Assembly: GCA_013350335.1 (NCBI GenBank)
Contig: CM023533.1
Span: forward strand, 81,248,112 to 81,312,111
Origin: Chimonanthus salicifolius
Lineage: Eukaryota; Streptophyta; Magnoliopsida; Laurales; Calycanthaceae
Reading direction: 5' to 3'
Length of the DNA stretch: 64,000 bases
Shown here: in pieces, positions 28,563-41,300 of the stretch
How positions within the stretch are numbered: position 1 is the first letter of the stretch
How the letters are laid out: each line of letters starts with the position of its first letter
Position numbers and translations under genes: made by a program
Notes under the pieces: model-generated
Databases searched by the model: none
The model's input: the letters and a program-made list of their open reading frames with translations, nothing else
Told to the model about the DNA's origin: nothing

Positions 28563-29306
28563 TCACTCACTTGTCAGTTCATATGTGACTATCATCAATG
28601 TCCCCAAGAGTGACATGTTCAGAGAACGGGGTCCAAGCCCCCTAAAAAAGCCTCTCCAACCATCCTCCTGTAGGAGTATCTCCGTTGTCTTGATAACTGA
28701 TGGTCGTCCACCACCGTAATTATCCATAACCTAATGTTTTTAAAGGCACAAGGAAGCAAGTAACTAATACACAGGGAAGCAAGTGATTAACTCTCTCTCT
28801 CTCTCTCTCTCTCTAGGTGGCTGGGTGGGTGGGAATGTGCTATGTAGGGTAGGATTTAGCGGCATATCTCATGAGGGTTTCTTTTGGTAGGAGTTCCATG
28901 TGAGAACCACCTATAATCATGGAGGTGGGTGGGTTCAAAAAGTCTATGCCTAGACTAGATATGGTGTATACAAAAAATCAGCTTCATTGAATGACTCTAG
29001 TCATGGCAAAGGGTCCCAAAATCAATGGTAGATAGGAGTGTAATTTTATCATATTCAATCCAACAATGGATGTAACTCGGTCAATTGAGCACAAATCCAA
29101 TTCACGGGTAGGTAATGGATGTGAAATGGGAAACAGGTAAAATTGAGACCTAAGGTGGACTTCACGAGGGTTTTCTTTGTGAAAACCTTTATAAGGTTCC
29201 TGGCTGTACATACATATATATACATACACATATACATATATACATACATACAAATACATATACATACAGATATATGTATGTATGTGTATGTGTATGCGTA
29301 CGTGTA

Positions 29307-29381
<75 letters not shown>

Positions 29382-32300
29382 TTTGTAGGTCTGCATATGT
29401 ATATATGAGTGTATGGATTACAAATCTCTAAATGTTGGTTTACCTGAAGTCGAGTCTTTATTGTGTCTATGGGAGCAGAAATAATTGATGAGCAACCACC
29501 AGCAATTGTTCCAGCCGCAGCCTGCACTGTCACCATCTCCAATTCAGATGGCTTCTTTTCCGAATCATTTCCAAAGCCCAAGCCCCTAGAGAGAGAGAGT
29601 TGTCACCGAATTCCATGCAATGAAACCTATATAATATGCATTTCCCTAACTGAATATAGTGATTCTCAACGAAATATTGTATTTTTATATGAACTGAGTT
29701 TGAGTAGAGAACATGAATTACTTTAAACAAATGAGGGTAAGAAAATAATCACAGATACTTTTCAAAAAATAGAGGAGAATCACAGATCTTAATAAACTTC
29801 AAGAATGAGTTACGTAAATTACCTCCAAATGCCATATTGAGCAGTGCCATAGGAACCCCACCAAAGTGCGGATACTGGAGTTAAGGTCACAGCTGTTACT
29901 CCAAAACCCCTATATAAACCACGAAATCCCTCAGCCCTGAGAATTTTCCTAACCACATCAAACGGGCCATTATACAAGGTCATTCCTGAAACACCTTGGA
30001 CCATTAGTCTTTGACAAACCTAAGAAATGTACATACACAGTTGGTGAGATAAAATGACAAATGATAGGACATGCAAAATACAGTATAGAAGTACACATCA
30101 ATTTAGAATAGACAAGCTAAAAGTTGGCAGATGCTCACTGTTGCAGCCAGAAATGTGGCAGGTCCAAGTCTTACCATCAATTGAAAAAAAAAAAAGGGAG
30201 GCCCGCCTCTGATTCTGTTTAGACAGTTTGCTAACAGTTTTAGACCAAGCTAATGAGAACGTGTTGGTTTTACACATTTACAATTTCAGGTTGCTAGTTG
30301 TGTTCAAACAACTGTGAGTTAGACTGTCAAATATTAAGAGGATAGAACATGTCTGCATCTGTTTCAATGTTTGATTAGCTTATTGGACTAGAGTTTTCTT
30401 GATTTTTTTTTTGAAACATTGACGACTTCATTCATTAAAAAACAGTACAGAGTACAAAATGTGAAACCAGGTATAGGAGAGAGATCCCGGCTACAAAAGA
30501 AGGAAAAGGAAGGGGAAAAAACATGAAAAAAAATTGAAAAAAACAAAAGGCACATGAAAAGATACACCAAAATGCCCCTCCCAAAACAAAATACACGAAA
30601 GAGTCCCTTGACCCCTTACACCAAGATTACTGAGATGAAAAAATCTCCAAAACTGGTCTTTGTTTATGTACGACAACTTTCACCAAGAAATCCGCCACTC
30701 TGTTTGCCGAGCGAGGCGTGTGGATGAAAGAAATGGTTCTTTGATTGTGAATTTAAAGCTGTGAGTTTATGTACAGACCTGTTGAATGGTTCTTTGACCA
30801 ATTTGCTTTACAAATGCTTGATTATTTACCTAGTGGTATTTTTTTTTTTTTTTTTACGTGTGGGAAACCGCAGGTAAAATTTGCAACCTGTTGAGTTACC
30901 TTTTTTTGAGGCTCGGTCTATTTGACATGCATGCTCTTTTTCTTATCTTTTCTCTTCTTTTTCTGGAAAGGTGTATGGTCCTTTATTTTTTAATAAGGGA
31001 CAAAATCTGCAAATAGAACTTGTTTTGTACATGGTAGATTTACATCAAGTTGGAGATCTAATTATACTGGCTTCCATAGGACCAGAGATGTGATCATGCA
31101 CTGTATGGGATTTGCCAGAAGATCCTTTGGCCACCCATGACCTTGACTCTGAACCATAAACCATTTCTATTGACTCATCTATTTATTTGATACAAACATT
31201 AGAGAAAATATTTGATATATTCAGAGAAATGCAAAGAAGTTAGAGATTATCAGAATATAGCTACCAATCACATTTTAAAATTATGGCGCAGCGGGTAGGA
31301 TCGGGTAATGGGGGTAAGATGGATTCGAATAGGGTTAAATGGGGATGACTCAATTAAAGGGCTAAATAAATGGTGAAAATTAATGAGAGAGAGATGTTAA
31401 TTGAGTTCAAAGGGTTTAAATAGGGGAATATACGGTGGGTTCAGTCACAGATTAAATGGGAAGGATACTAGATGGACAAAAGCCTAATCTGGTGATAGAA
31501 GTTGCTTGAGTGAATGGGGTCAAAGATGGTAATGGGTTATCTTAATTGGTTTTGAATTGGTTTAATGGGTTGATGGTTTCAATCCGTCAAAGGCTACATG
31601 GGTAGTCTAAAGGTAGAGTGGAGTTGAACATGGGTATTAATGGTCAACTTTTAATGGATGGATTAATTAGGGATATTTTAATGGAAGATAGGTGCTAATG
31701 AGCATTTGCTGGGAACAGTAAAAGGATTAATGTGACTGGGGTTTTGGCAAATTGGGTTGATTTGATTGTTTAACGAGGTTAATGGAAATGGGACTAAAAA
31801 GATTTTAATAAATGGATGGTTGGTGTGGTGTGGGTTTAATGAAGGGATGAAAGGGTAAAGGGGTTCGTTGATGAAGCTAGGGAGTGGGCTGTGGACGTTT
31901 GGCTGGGATGAAGGAGGTATGGCAGATTGTGAGCATTGGACATGGATGCAGCGATGAGTCTGGGTTTGGATTTATATGGGATTGGCGACGGGTTTTAGGA
32001 GCTGGGATTGTAGAAGATGGAATGGGAGGTGAAGGGGCTGTTATGGTGATGGATGAGATCTGGGTATTGAAATGGGTTACAAGCGGAGGTTAGAGATGGC
32101 TTGAGCTGTGAGGTTTGATGGTCGTGGCTGTTGGAAAGGGGCGAAGAGAAGGTGGCAGGAAGGAGGGCTTGATGGTTGGGCGTTGATCTAGTTGAAGGCT
32201 GGAAGAAGAAGAAGATGAGGATGGATTGAAGACGAGTAGTACTTGGTTAGGTGCTGGGTGATGGGGCTGCCGTCAGGAGGCGGCACATCAGAGCTTGGGA

Positions 32301-35300
32301 AGATAGCAGCCTGCAAGAGTTGCAGGGGATGATGCAAGAGGCAGCAGAAGCACGACGGCCAAACGGGCAGTCTTGAGTGTCTACTGACTTGTGAAAACCC
32401 AATCTTCTGCTAACGGGTAGAGAAAGGGGATGAGACTATAAGGGGAGCTGTCGAGAGCTGTTGTCAGCGGAAACCTTCAGAGGAAAAGAGGACCTGTCCA
32501 AGTGAATGAAATGAATATAACTACGTGGCCAAAGTTCTTAGTACCAAACTTGCAACCTATATGTAACTGTGAACATTCTTCTACTTTTTTACTTGTCCAT
32601 TTTTATGCCTAATTTCCCAAATTTTTAGCTGTATTTTTCGTGATAGAATAGAATTATATCCAAACTTCAGCACATCATATTTTTGTTGTATCCTGAATTG
32701 CCATAACTCTTATAAGTAATTGTGTCATTTTGACAATAAATGATCAACATATCTAATCCTCAAAAGAATTTGACAAGAATATTCAAAGTTAATGCAACTA
32801 TAGGCCATAAAAGTGTTAGAAAAGATAAATTGTGTTTCATTAAGCAGTATTACGAATGTATATATAGCCTCTAGCCGACCCTAGAGCTATTTCAGTAAAA
32901 CACAAACTCTAAACCTAATCTAAACGTATCTCTTAATAAGAGATTAACCCAAATTAAGAATCCTAACTAAATACTAATTCTAATTATATTCAACATTCCC
33001 TCTTACTTGAGTTTACAGTTATTAAACAAAACAAAAACTAATAACTAGATAATTAAACGAATGACGCCATCTTGTGGAGCAATAGCAGACCAATGGTGAA
33101 GATGCGCGATGAAGTTAAATACTAAATCAACATGCCACATGTGCTGCAAGTTGCAAAGTGGAACTTACTCCAACTCTCACTCCTTCCACTTGCTGCCCAA
33201 ACAACCTAAAGAAAAGGCCCAAAATCACTTGCAAAAAAAAGTTACATACGATTGCCAAGAACCCAATAGCGCCAATACTAATACCACTTCTAATTCCTAA
33301 GAACAAAACGTCAAAGTACGAGAAGGCTGCAAACTCCAATGAAAACAAGAAACCAAATCCTCCAAAATGTGGTTGCAAGCGGAGGAGACAAAAGATACCC
33401 ATGCAAAATCAAATATGACGAAAAAGAGAGACATGGTACCAATGCAAAATCAAATCTGCCGAAAGAGAGAGACAAAGGCAGATGTAATGGCCCCGGTCAA
33501 CAAAATGGTTATGGGAATAAGAGGATATATAAATCGTACGAATTTATGATTTTCGATTCACGATTCACACCCCTAGACCAATTTCGATACGATTCGAGTT
33601 TGATAACATTGGGTAAAATTGGAGAATGCCATACACTTAGAGCATTGGGAATATTTGTAAAATTCCATGCTCACAAGGTGTGTAATAATATGTTTGAGTG
33701 GATGTTTTCTTCTGCACATTCCAATGCATAATTGGGTAAAGTTATGGTTTCACCTCCTTATGTCTATGTGTGATTAATGTGAATATATTGTATTAGATAC
33801 ATATGTATGAGTTTCCCAAGTTCCCTGCGATTAGATGTTTACTATAATTGAGAATTCATAGATTTGTGATGTGTTGAACTATGATAGAATGTATGATAAA
33901 TCAAGATTGCCCAAGATGTGTAATGTAGGGCCTTGATAACTTTCTATACTTGTGTATGGTTATGAGTAATGTATGTATCAAATGAATTCCCATGATTGTG
34001 ATTGGAATTCTTAAATGGGTAACTCATATAGTAAGCATGATGAATGTGTTTTGATGACATGCTTGGATTTTGTGTGATGTGTACACCACTAGTGAGTACC
34101 TATGTTGATAATGGTTGTGGTGGATCGGCCTAACCATGTGTAGAACGAATTTCCATGATTTGAAGATAAATTTGATAAAGTGTTAGATTAAGTCATGGTC
34201 AAGTATCTTAGAACCCAAGGGGGTTAACTTGTGCTACAATGGGGATTGGCTAGCATGATTGAGAATGCATGAAATGCAATGTAAATGCTAAAGAAGTCTC
34301 GTTTGATTTCCCCAAAGTAAAAGTATAACCACTCCCCAATGTCAACCCAAATGTGAAAATGATGAACTACGGTTGATCTGATCCACTATGTGGTACGTAG
34401 GCAACTGAGAGCATTGTGCCTCAGCTCGATCAAAAGATGTATTGTGTCATCCATTTATATTAAGGATGATGTAAGATGTTGAGCAAATGTGAAAGGTAGA
34501 AAGGGATTGGTGGGATATACCTTTCCATATAGACCCTAATGCCAGATGTTGGATCCCTCGAAGGCGGCTCGAAGAGGTTATGATGCCTTGGGTGTCTCGA
34601 TATGATAAGACATATATGTTTGTTACTCGAGTAAAGCCTAGAGTGGCTAGAGAACTGTGAAAATTCTTAAGATGGATAGATGAGGACTTTGGCACTGAGA
34701 TGTATGTGACTGGTCACTTGATTATATTGAGACGTGGTATGGGTGTGTCCCTCACTTGATGATTATATTGAGATATGGTATGGGTGTGCCCCTCACGTGA
34801 TGATGATTGAGACGTGGCATGGATGCATCCCTCACGTGATGACGATGATTATATCGAGACGTGGTATGGGTATGTCCCTCACGTAATAATAACGTTATGA
34901 TCAGTCCGTTGAAAAAAATTATATTTTCCTATCAGTAGATCATTGTGTCTCACCTTTGTATAGTTACAAGGATGAGATAAATATATAGATTCCATGAGTA
35001 AGACCTAGAGTAGCCGTGAGACCGCGAGAGTCTCGATATGAACATACAGAGACTGTGGCATTGAGATATTTATGTGACTTGGTCACTTGATATTAAGACG
35101 TGGTATGGGTACGTCCCTCACATGATTGTGATGTTTGATTTCCTATCCCAGAGAGGTATTCGGGATAGTGGTGTTTTTCCACGAAGACTTGGTCCCGTGT
35201 GGTTGTTGTCGCAGGGTGAGTCACTTACATGTTATATATTGTAGGGCGCCCTTACGACCATTCCGCACACTTGTTGTGCATGGTTGCGCAGAGCTAGATA

Positions 35301-38300
35301 CTATTTTACTTCATGGGGGTGGTGCTAGCTTCGTTAGACGCAGTCTAACAGCCATAAAGCTTGACTGATTCACCCATGAGGTGAAGAGATGCAAGGCAAG
35401 GTAGACTTGATCACGCCAGTCGTGAGTCTCACGCTTAGTAAGTCATGGGCCCTAAGTCTTGCTAGGGGTCGTGGTATGTTTATGATATGATATGATGATT
35501 TGATATTATTGCCACAATCACGTAGTGATTCATTTGAGTGTTGTTCCTATGGATAGAAGATCTCATGGTAGATGATGTGCCCCTAGATTAGTTATGTCCA
35601 TGGATGGATTATACCCATGGATAGTTTATGCCCATGAATAGATTATACTCACAGATAGAGTGTTACCAGGGATGGATGTGTATACCCATGGATGATGGTT
35701 CCCATGGTGGTGCTCAAATGTTGGTCTTATGGTAGACCTATTGGTCCCATGGTAGACGTATTGATTTTATGTTAGACATGTTGGTCCCGTGGTAGACGTA
35801 TTGGTATTATGGTGGACATGTTGGTCCCATGGTAGACGTATTAGTATTATGGTGGACATGTTGGTCCCATGGTAGTCATATTGGTATTATGGTGGACATA
35901 TTGGTCTCATGGTAGACGTATTAGTATTATGGTGGACATGTTGGTCCCATGATAGACGTATTGGTCTTATGTTAGACATGTTGGTCCCATGGTAGACGTA
36001 TTGGTATTATGGTGGACATGTTGGTCCCATAGTAGACGTATTGGTCTTATACTTGCTGGTCCTATGATAGACATATTGGTTCTACGAATGTATGAGTTAT
36101 TGCCCATGGATGGTTATTACCCATGGGTAGATGATACTCACTGATGGTGAGTTACCATAGATGGATGATGAATCCCATGGATGTTGTTCGCATGGTAGAC
36201 AGATTGGATTCATGCCTAGATATTGATTATATGGTGGGCATATTGACACCATGATAGATATAGTGGTCCCATGGTAGACGTATTGGTCCCATGGTGGATG
36301 TGACGGTTCTATGGATAGATATTATTTCCCATGGATAGTTATTCCCATAGAGGGCTTTGTGATCATGGATGAGTATTGTATACCGTGAATAGATATTCCC
36401 ACGGAGGGCATTGATTCTATAGAGGATTAAACCCATATTTAGAGTATTGTCCCCGAGGAAGGATGTACTTATGTTCGGGTATAAGTCCCATGGTTGAGGT
36501 TTATCCCATGGTTGACGGTGTTCCCATGGTTGGTATAGACCCGTAATTGGCTAGACCCGTGATAGATGAGATTTATTCTACTGATGAGGCCCACGATTGG
36601 GTAAGTAAAATGTCTTGATGTGACATCATGAATAGCACAGGATTGGTGCCATGAAATAAATGAATTGAAAACTACACAAGATCTGATCTCCATTGGAGTA
36701 CGTAGGCAGCTGATAATTCAGTTCGATCAAATCAATGGTCCAATAAAATCTAGGATCCGTAGAGATCTCCCAACACGTGTACGTGTCACGTGTTTGGACT
36801 AAAAGTTGTGCATGCTTCAGAGTTAAATATATATATATATATATATAATTATTGTTTCTCACGTGTCCGTTGAGTCGGGGCATGATAGCAGATGCAAAAG
36901 TGACTACAAAGGGGCTGAAGAGGTTGAAGAGGTTGAGAAGAGGATGGTTGCCAGGGTCAAAGTCCAGTGACAAAACATAGAGCAAAGAGCACCAATACAA
37001 GGCAGCAGATGCAAAACGAAATCGGAGGAGAGGATGCAAATCAAGATTGATCGATATACAAGAAGAAGACAGAGGCCAAGAGAAACAAAGGGAAGAACCA
37101 AGTGCATCCTCACAAACTGAACTAGGATGCAGAGACAAACTTATCAAAACTCTCTTTTTTTCAAGCGTAAACAAACAGAGACCACGAGAAACAAAGTGGC
37201 AAAAGCAGGCATACAACAGCAGAAAATAGAGAACAAAGAACAAGGCAGCATCAAACGAACAACCAACCTGTGGATCTTAATCAATCAGTCTCGACAGGCA
37301 GCAACCAGAACAGTGGAGGGTTGAGGTCTCCTAGGCCAAGACCTACAGGAACTGGAATCGGTGCAAAGATGAGCAAGACACTCAAATCAAATTGGCCAGG
37401 TGGAGGCTAGATTGGGCACGAACGAAGGAATCAACAAGGGTTGAAACGTGCAAAGGAGAGGCTTCTATTGGGGGCAGTGGAGGCAAGAAGTAGGGATGCT
37501 AGCTGCGAACAGGGCAAAGATGGGCTGCAGAGAGCGGCAGACAGGGAGCGACGGTGCAGGCAGAGATGCTGAGGCAAAGATGAAGAATAGATCTGGTGTT
37601 TGTACTGGGCGATTGGGCGATGCAAGATATGGTGTGGCGATCTGGTTGAATTTCCTGCCAAAAATTGTCCCCCAAATCAACGTCTAACCCAGACAAATTT
37701 CGGCCAAGGAGCAGCGATGGATTTTTAGCAACTGAGGTTCTCTACTAAAATGACCCAATTTTGTTTCTTCTCAAAAGAATAATCTGGCACAGCAAAGGGG
37801 CTGCAAATCTAAGATTTCACACCGACAAACTACAGAGATGCACATGCAGACGAACACGATGAAGGGTTCAGGGTCAGATCCAAATGGAGGTGAGGCAAGT
37901 GGAGCACTGGTGCTGGCTGAGGATGAGAGAAAGCTGTGTATACAGCTTGGGCAGTAACAGAGAATGCAGAAACAAAGGGCAACGGAGGAGAAGACACAAA
38001 TCCTGCAGTAGACTAGATGAGGTAGCAGAGGCGAGGCAAGGCATGAGAAGGACGATGCAAAATTGAGATCCGAGCACTGTAAATCTAGAAAAATCACAGG
38101 CCCAGAGACGATTGAGATGGTTGCAGATCGTTCATAGGTGCAGATTGGTGTAGCAGAAAACGAGATATGGAAAATCTGAAGATTGGGATCTAAACTAAGG
38201 CGATGGAGATATGCAAGGGAGATTTGGGTTGCAGATCTGAGAACAGGCAAGTGATGGGTCAGATCTGAGAGAAAATAGGGGTTGAAGAACACGAACGGAA

Positions 38301-41300
38301 GCCAAAACGAGAACCAATCGCGAATGCTGAGACGCACGGTCTGAAAGGCGAGCTCAGATCTAAGGACGAACTCCATGTGTCCCCTCCGGAGGAGGCAAGA
38401 TCTGTCTTCTCAGAGATAGAGGAAGTCGATGAAAAATGGCGAGGGTGGATCAAAGAGGGAACATGCAGATCTGTTCGTCTATGTTCTTCTCGCATGTCCC
38501 AGAATTTTTTTTTCTTTCCTACATAAACGTCAAAAGCACAGCAAAAGATTGTCGTGTCTAGAACATGATGTGCCCTCCCACTGCCAGAGGAGTTACCTCC
38601 GCAAAGGGAGAGGAGGAATTCTTTGTTGAAACATGAATTCCTTGCAACAGATCTAGGTGTCCGTGAGGGGATTGAGAGAGGGCAAAACGAACAGCAGATC
38701 CAAATCAGAGAATCGTGGACAATAACTCAAACGAAAACGCATATGTCCCCTCCCTATGCCATGCCTTTTTGCCGTGGCAGAGGGAGAGAAGAGGAAGCAT
38801 GATTTTCTTTCTCTCTCGGTCGCTAAACGAAAAGGATCGTTTTTTTAGGCTAATACCATGTTAGAAAAGAATAATCTGTATTCAACTCTATGCTATTACA
38901 TGTATATATAGTCTCTAGCCAACCGTAGGGTTATTTCAGTAAAACACAAACTCTAAACGTATCTCTTAATAAGAGATTAGCTTAAACTAAGAATCCTAAC
39001 TAAATACTAATTCTAATTATATTCAACAAAAGAACATAAAACAAGAACCATGTGTAAACATGTACTTTACTATGGTTATTGACCTCTAGACTCTTTTTCC
39101 TTCCTTTCTTTTTCATTCTTATGTTTTTTTAAGTCAATCTGACTGGTGTAGACTTATATTCATTTTTTTTTTCCAAACATTTGAACTTCTAACATCTCTT
39201 AACTATTTATCATGCAATCATACTTGGCAAGCATATGCCCCACACTCTCATTATCATAGTGGAACCCTTCTCCCATCTATTTGGGGTACCATGTTGGAAA
39301 GAGATGCAAAAGGCTTCAACATGCAAAACTTTGCAAGGTAAGAATAATACAATGTTGAGCAAATCCACATTTCTACACTTTCACATGTGTATTTGTCTCA
39401 TATGCATCAAGTGCACAGATCTCACCAGTCCATGCGGAGATCCATAAAGAAGGAATGGTCCATTCATCAACTGCACAGATCACTAGTCCCTGATCCAAGA
39501 CCCACATATCAACATACTACCAAAATATAATAGCTAGGAGGAAGTTATTGTGGAATTAAAGTCAGATAGGCATACTAAATGCATCAAACTTGCACAAAAC
39601 ATAAGCTAATCATCATCATCACATCAATCATTTCCATCTATCTAGTTTGACCTTTAGAGCTCAACTCCATTAAAGACTATATCCTCTATATTCTATCCTA
39701 CCATTCTTTACCCTCGATCTAAGTCTTGTGTTGACCCCTTCTCATAGTACTTGCCACCTATAGTCTTTGAATTCTTCATGATAAGGGTTGTTTTTGGTAA
39801 TCTATAGACAAATCCAGACCATCTTAGATGGCCTTCCTTTACCTTCTCATCTACAGGGGTTATCTTTAAGGTTCTAATGAAATCATTCTTAATTCCATCT
39901 TCTAATAATACGCCACTCCATCTCAACATACATATTTTTGTTACCCATACTAATCTAATTGTTATTTCTTTATTCACCAGCATTTCACTCCAATAAGCAT
40001 CTAGTCTAATTGTTTCACATAAAATCTCCTTTTTAATCAAGTCAATAACCCTTTTGTAACATAGAACCTCACTAGCCTACATTTTGCCCACCATACCCAT
40101 CCTGCTTGCTCTATACAAATCAGATCTTCAACTTGCCTCTAGGGATTGCACCTAATTACCTAAATTTACCACAATGGCATACCAGATTATAATAAATTTT
40201 AACAAATTCATCCTCTATATTCCCAAATACATTATACAGTAAAGCCAATATAATGTATTACTCTATAAAGTTATAATATGTTTAAAATAATATCGGCAGC
40301 CGGTCCCGACCTTGAGCCCATAAAAAATATAATAAATCTCTCTAGCTCAGTACTCAATACATTCAGAATAAAAAATGTATTGTCCCAACCATTTTATGAA
40401 GTAATATTCCATACATTCATAAAATAAAATTACTGCAAAAGTGATTAAGGACCTCACAAACACTCTGAAAAGCGACCCTGGGCTAATTTGTTTCTAGATC
40501 TAGTCGAAGTGGTAGGATTTTTCGTTGGTCTTGAGGGTTGCAGATGGAGGGGATCCAATGGCGGCGATGGGTGGCAATCTGACTTTCAGGCAGCAACGAC
40601 CGATGGGGCAGAAAGAGAAGGAAGATAAAACGATTGGAGCCGAAAGGACTTTTTGCGATGGGTGAGAGTTTAAGGAGTTTTTTGGAAGGAATACTAAATG
40701 CTAATTTGGTAGACCCTCTAATGTAATATATGTGTCATGGTCCCAACCTATTACATTATAGAGGTTTTACTGTAGTTGCAATTGATGTATTTTATCTTTG
40801 TTCCATTAATCTTCAAATCCCTTGTCTCTAGAAATTCCCTCCATAATTGCAATTTATTGTTTAATTGACTTCTTGTCTCACTAATTAGTAATCTATAATT
40901 TTTTTTGAATATTTAGCACTAATTAGTAATCTATCATTGGCAACCAACACAAGCCTTCTTGGAATTCTGATGTTACACGAGAAATGATAACCTACACATC
41001 TGATAGAAATTATACATTACTTTGAAAGAAGCCCCAATATTTTAGCTTGACCTGAAAAAAGTTCTGCTACTTTCTATATTCTAAAATAAGCCCCTAGTTT
41101 TTTGTTACTTGTTTGAAATAAGCTCCTTCAATCTTTATTCAGCTTATGCTACATGGATTTGAACGTAGCATTTCCAAAATGGGAGTGAGAATGGTTTTGG
41201 GCCCCATCCAAATATAAGAAGGGTGATCCTTAGAATAGCTAAAACACAAGACCATGAAAGCACTTGTATATTAAATTCTTAGCTGTCTAACCTATGACCA

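Larger units (their letters stand above)
33483..36887 (+). mobile_element. Giant solo LTR (3.4 kb) nested in the LTR element
   Basis: The insert begins TGTAATGGCCCCGG and ends GGGGCATGATA, and is bounded by a perfect 5-bp duplication GCAGA (33478-33482; 36888-36892). The terminal CA appears mutated to TA. No primer-binding site, polypurine tract or coding region is present, as expected after LTR-LTR recombination. The interior contains two copies of a TACGTAGGCA(A/G)CTGA...CTCGATCAA motif (34395-34433; 36696-36730) and two minisatellites. Ty3/gypsy elements of the Tat/Ogre type can have LTRs this long, but the family assignment is inference. Confidence 0.8.
32814..39028 (-). mobile_element. 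LTR retrotransposon with short LTRs, non-autonomous, hosting a nested solo LTR
   Basis: Direct repeats at 32814-32995 (182 bp) and 38859-39028 (170 bp) both run TGTTAG...TTCAACA; one has an 11-12 bp insertion and there are scattered substitutions. AAAG flanks both outer ends (32810-32813; 39029-39032). On the minus strand the repeat at 38859 is followed directly by TGGTATTAGCCT (38858-38847), an initiator-tRNA-Met primer-binding site. The other repeat is preceded by the purine tract AGTAAGAGGGAA (33007-32996). The element therefore reads leftward. Subtracting the nested 3.4-kb insert leaves about 2.5 kb of internal DNA with no gag or pol motif that I can recognise. It lies in carrier intron 3. 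Confidence 0.85.

Noticed and set aside
29055..29396. Tyr/Ile repeat protein
   Set aside because: It is a translation of the (TA)n/TACA microsatellite.
34700..36060. CRISPR-like array
   Set aside because: The repeats are head-to-tail with no unique spacers and lie within an LTR in a plant genome.
36626..38376. Two minus-strand open frames of about 200 codons as host genes
   Set aside because: They lie inside the LTR element (one crosses the nested LTR border), show no family resemblance and have low-complexity composition.
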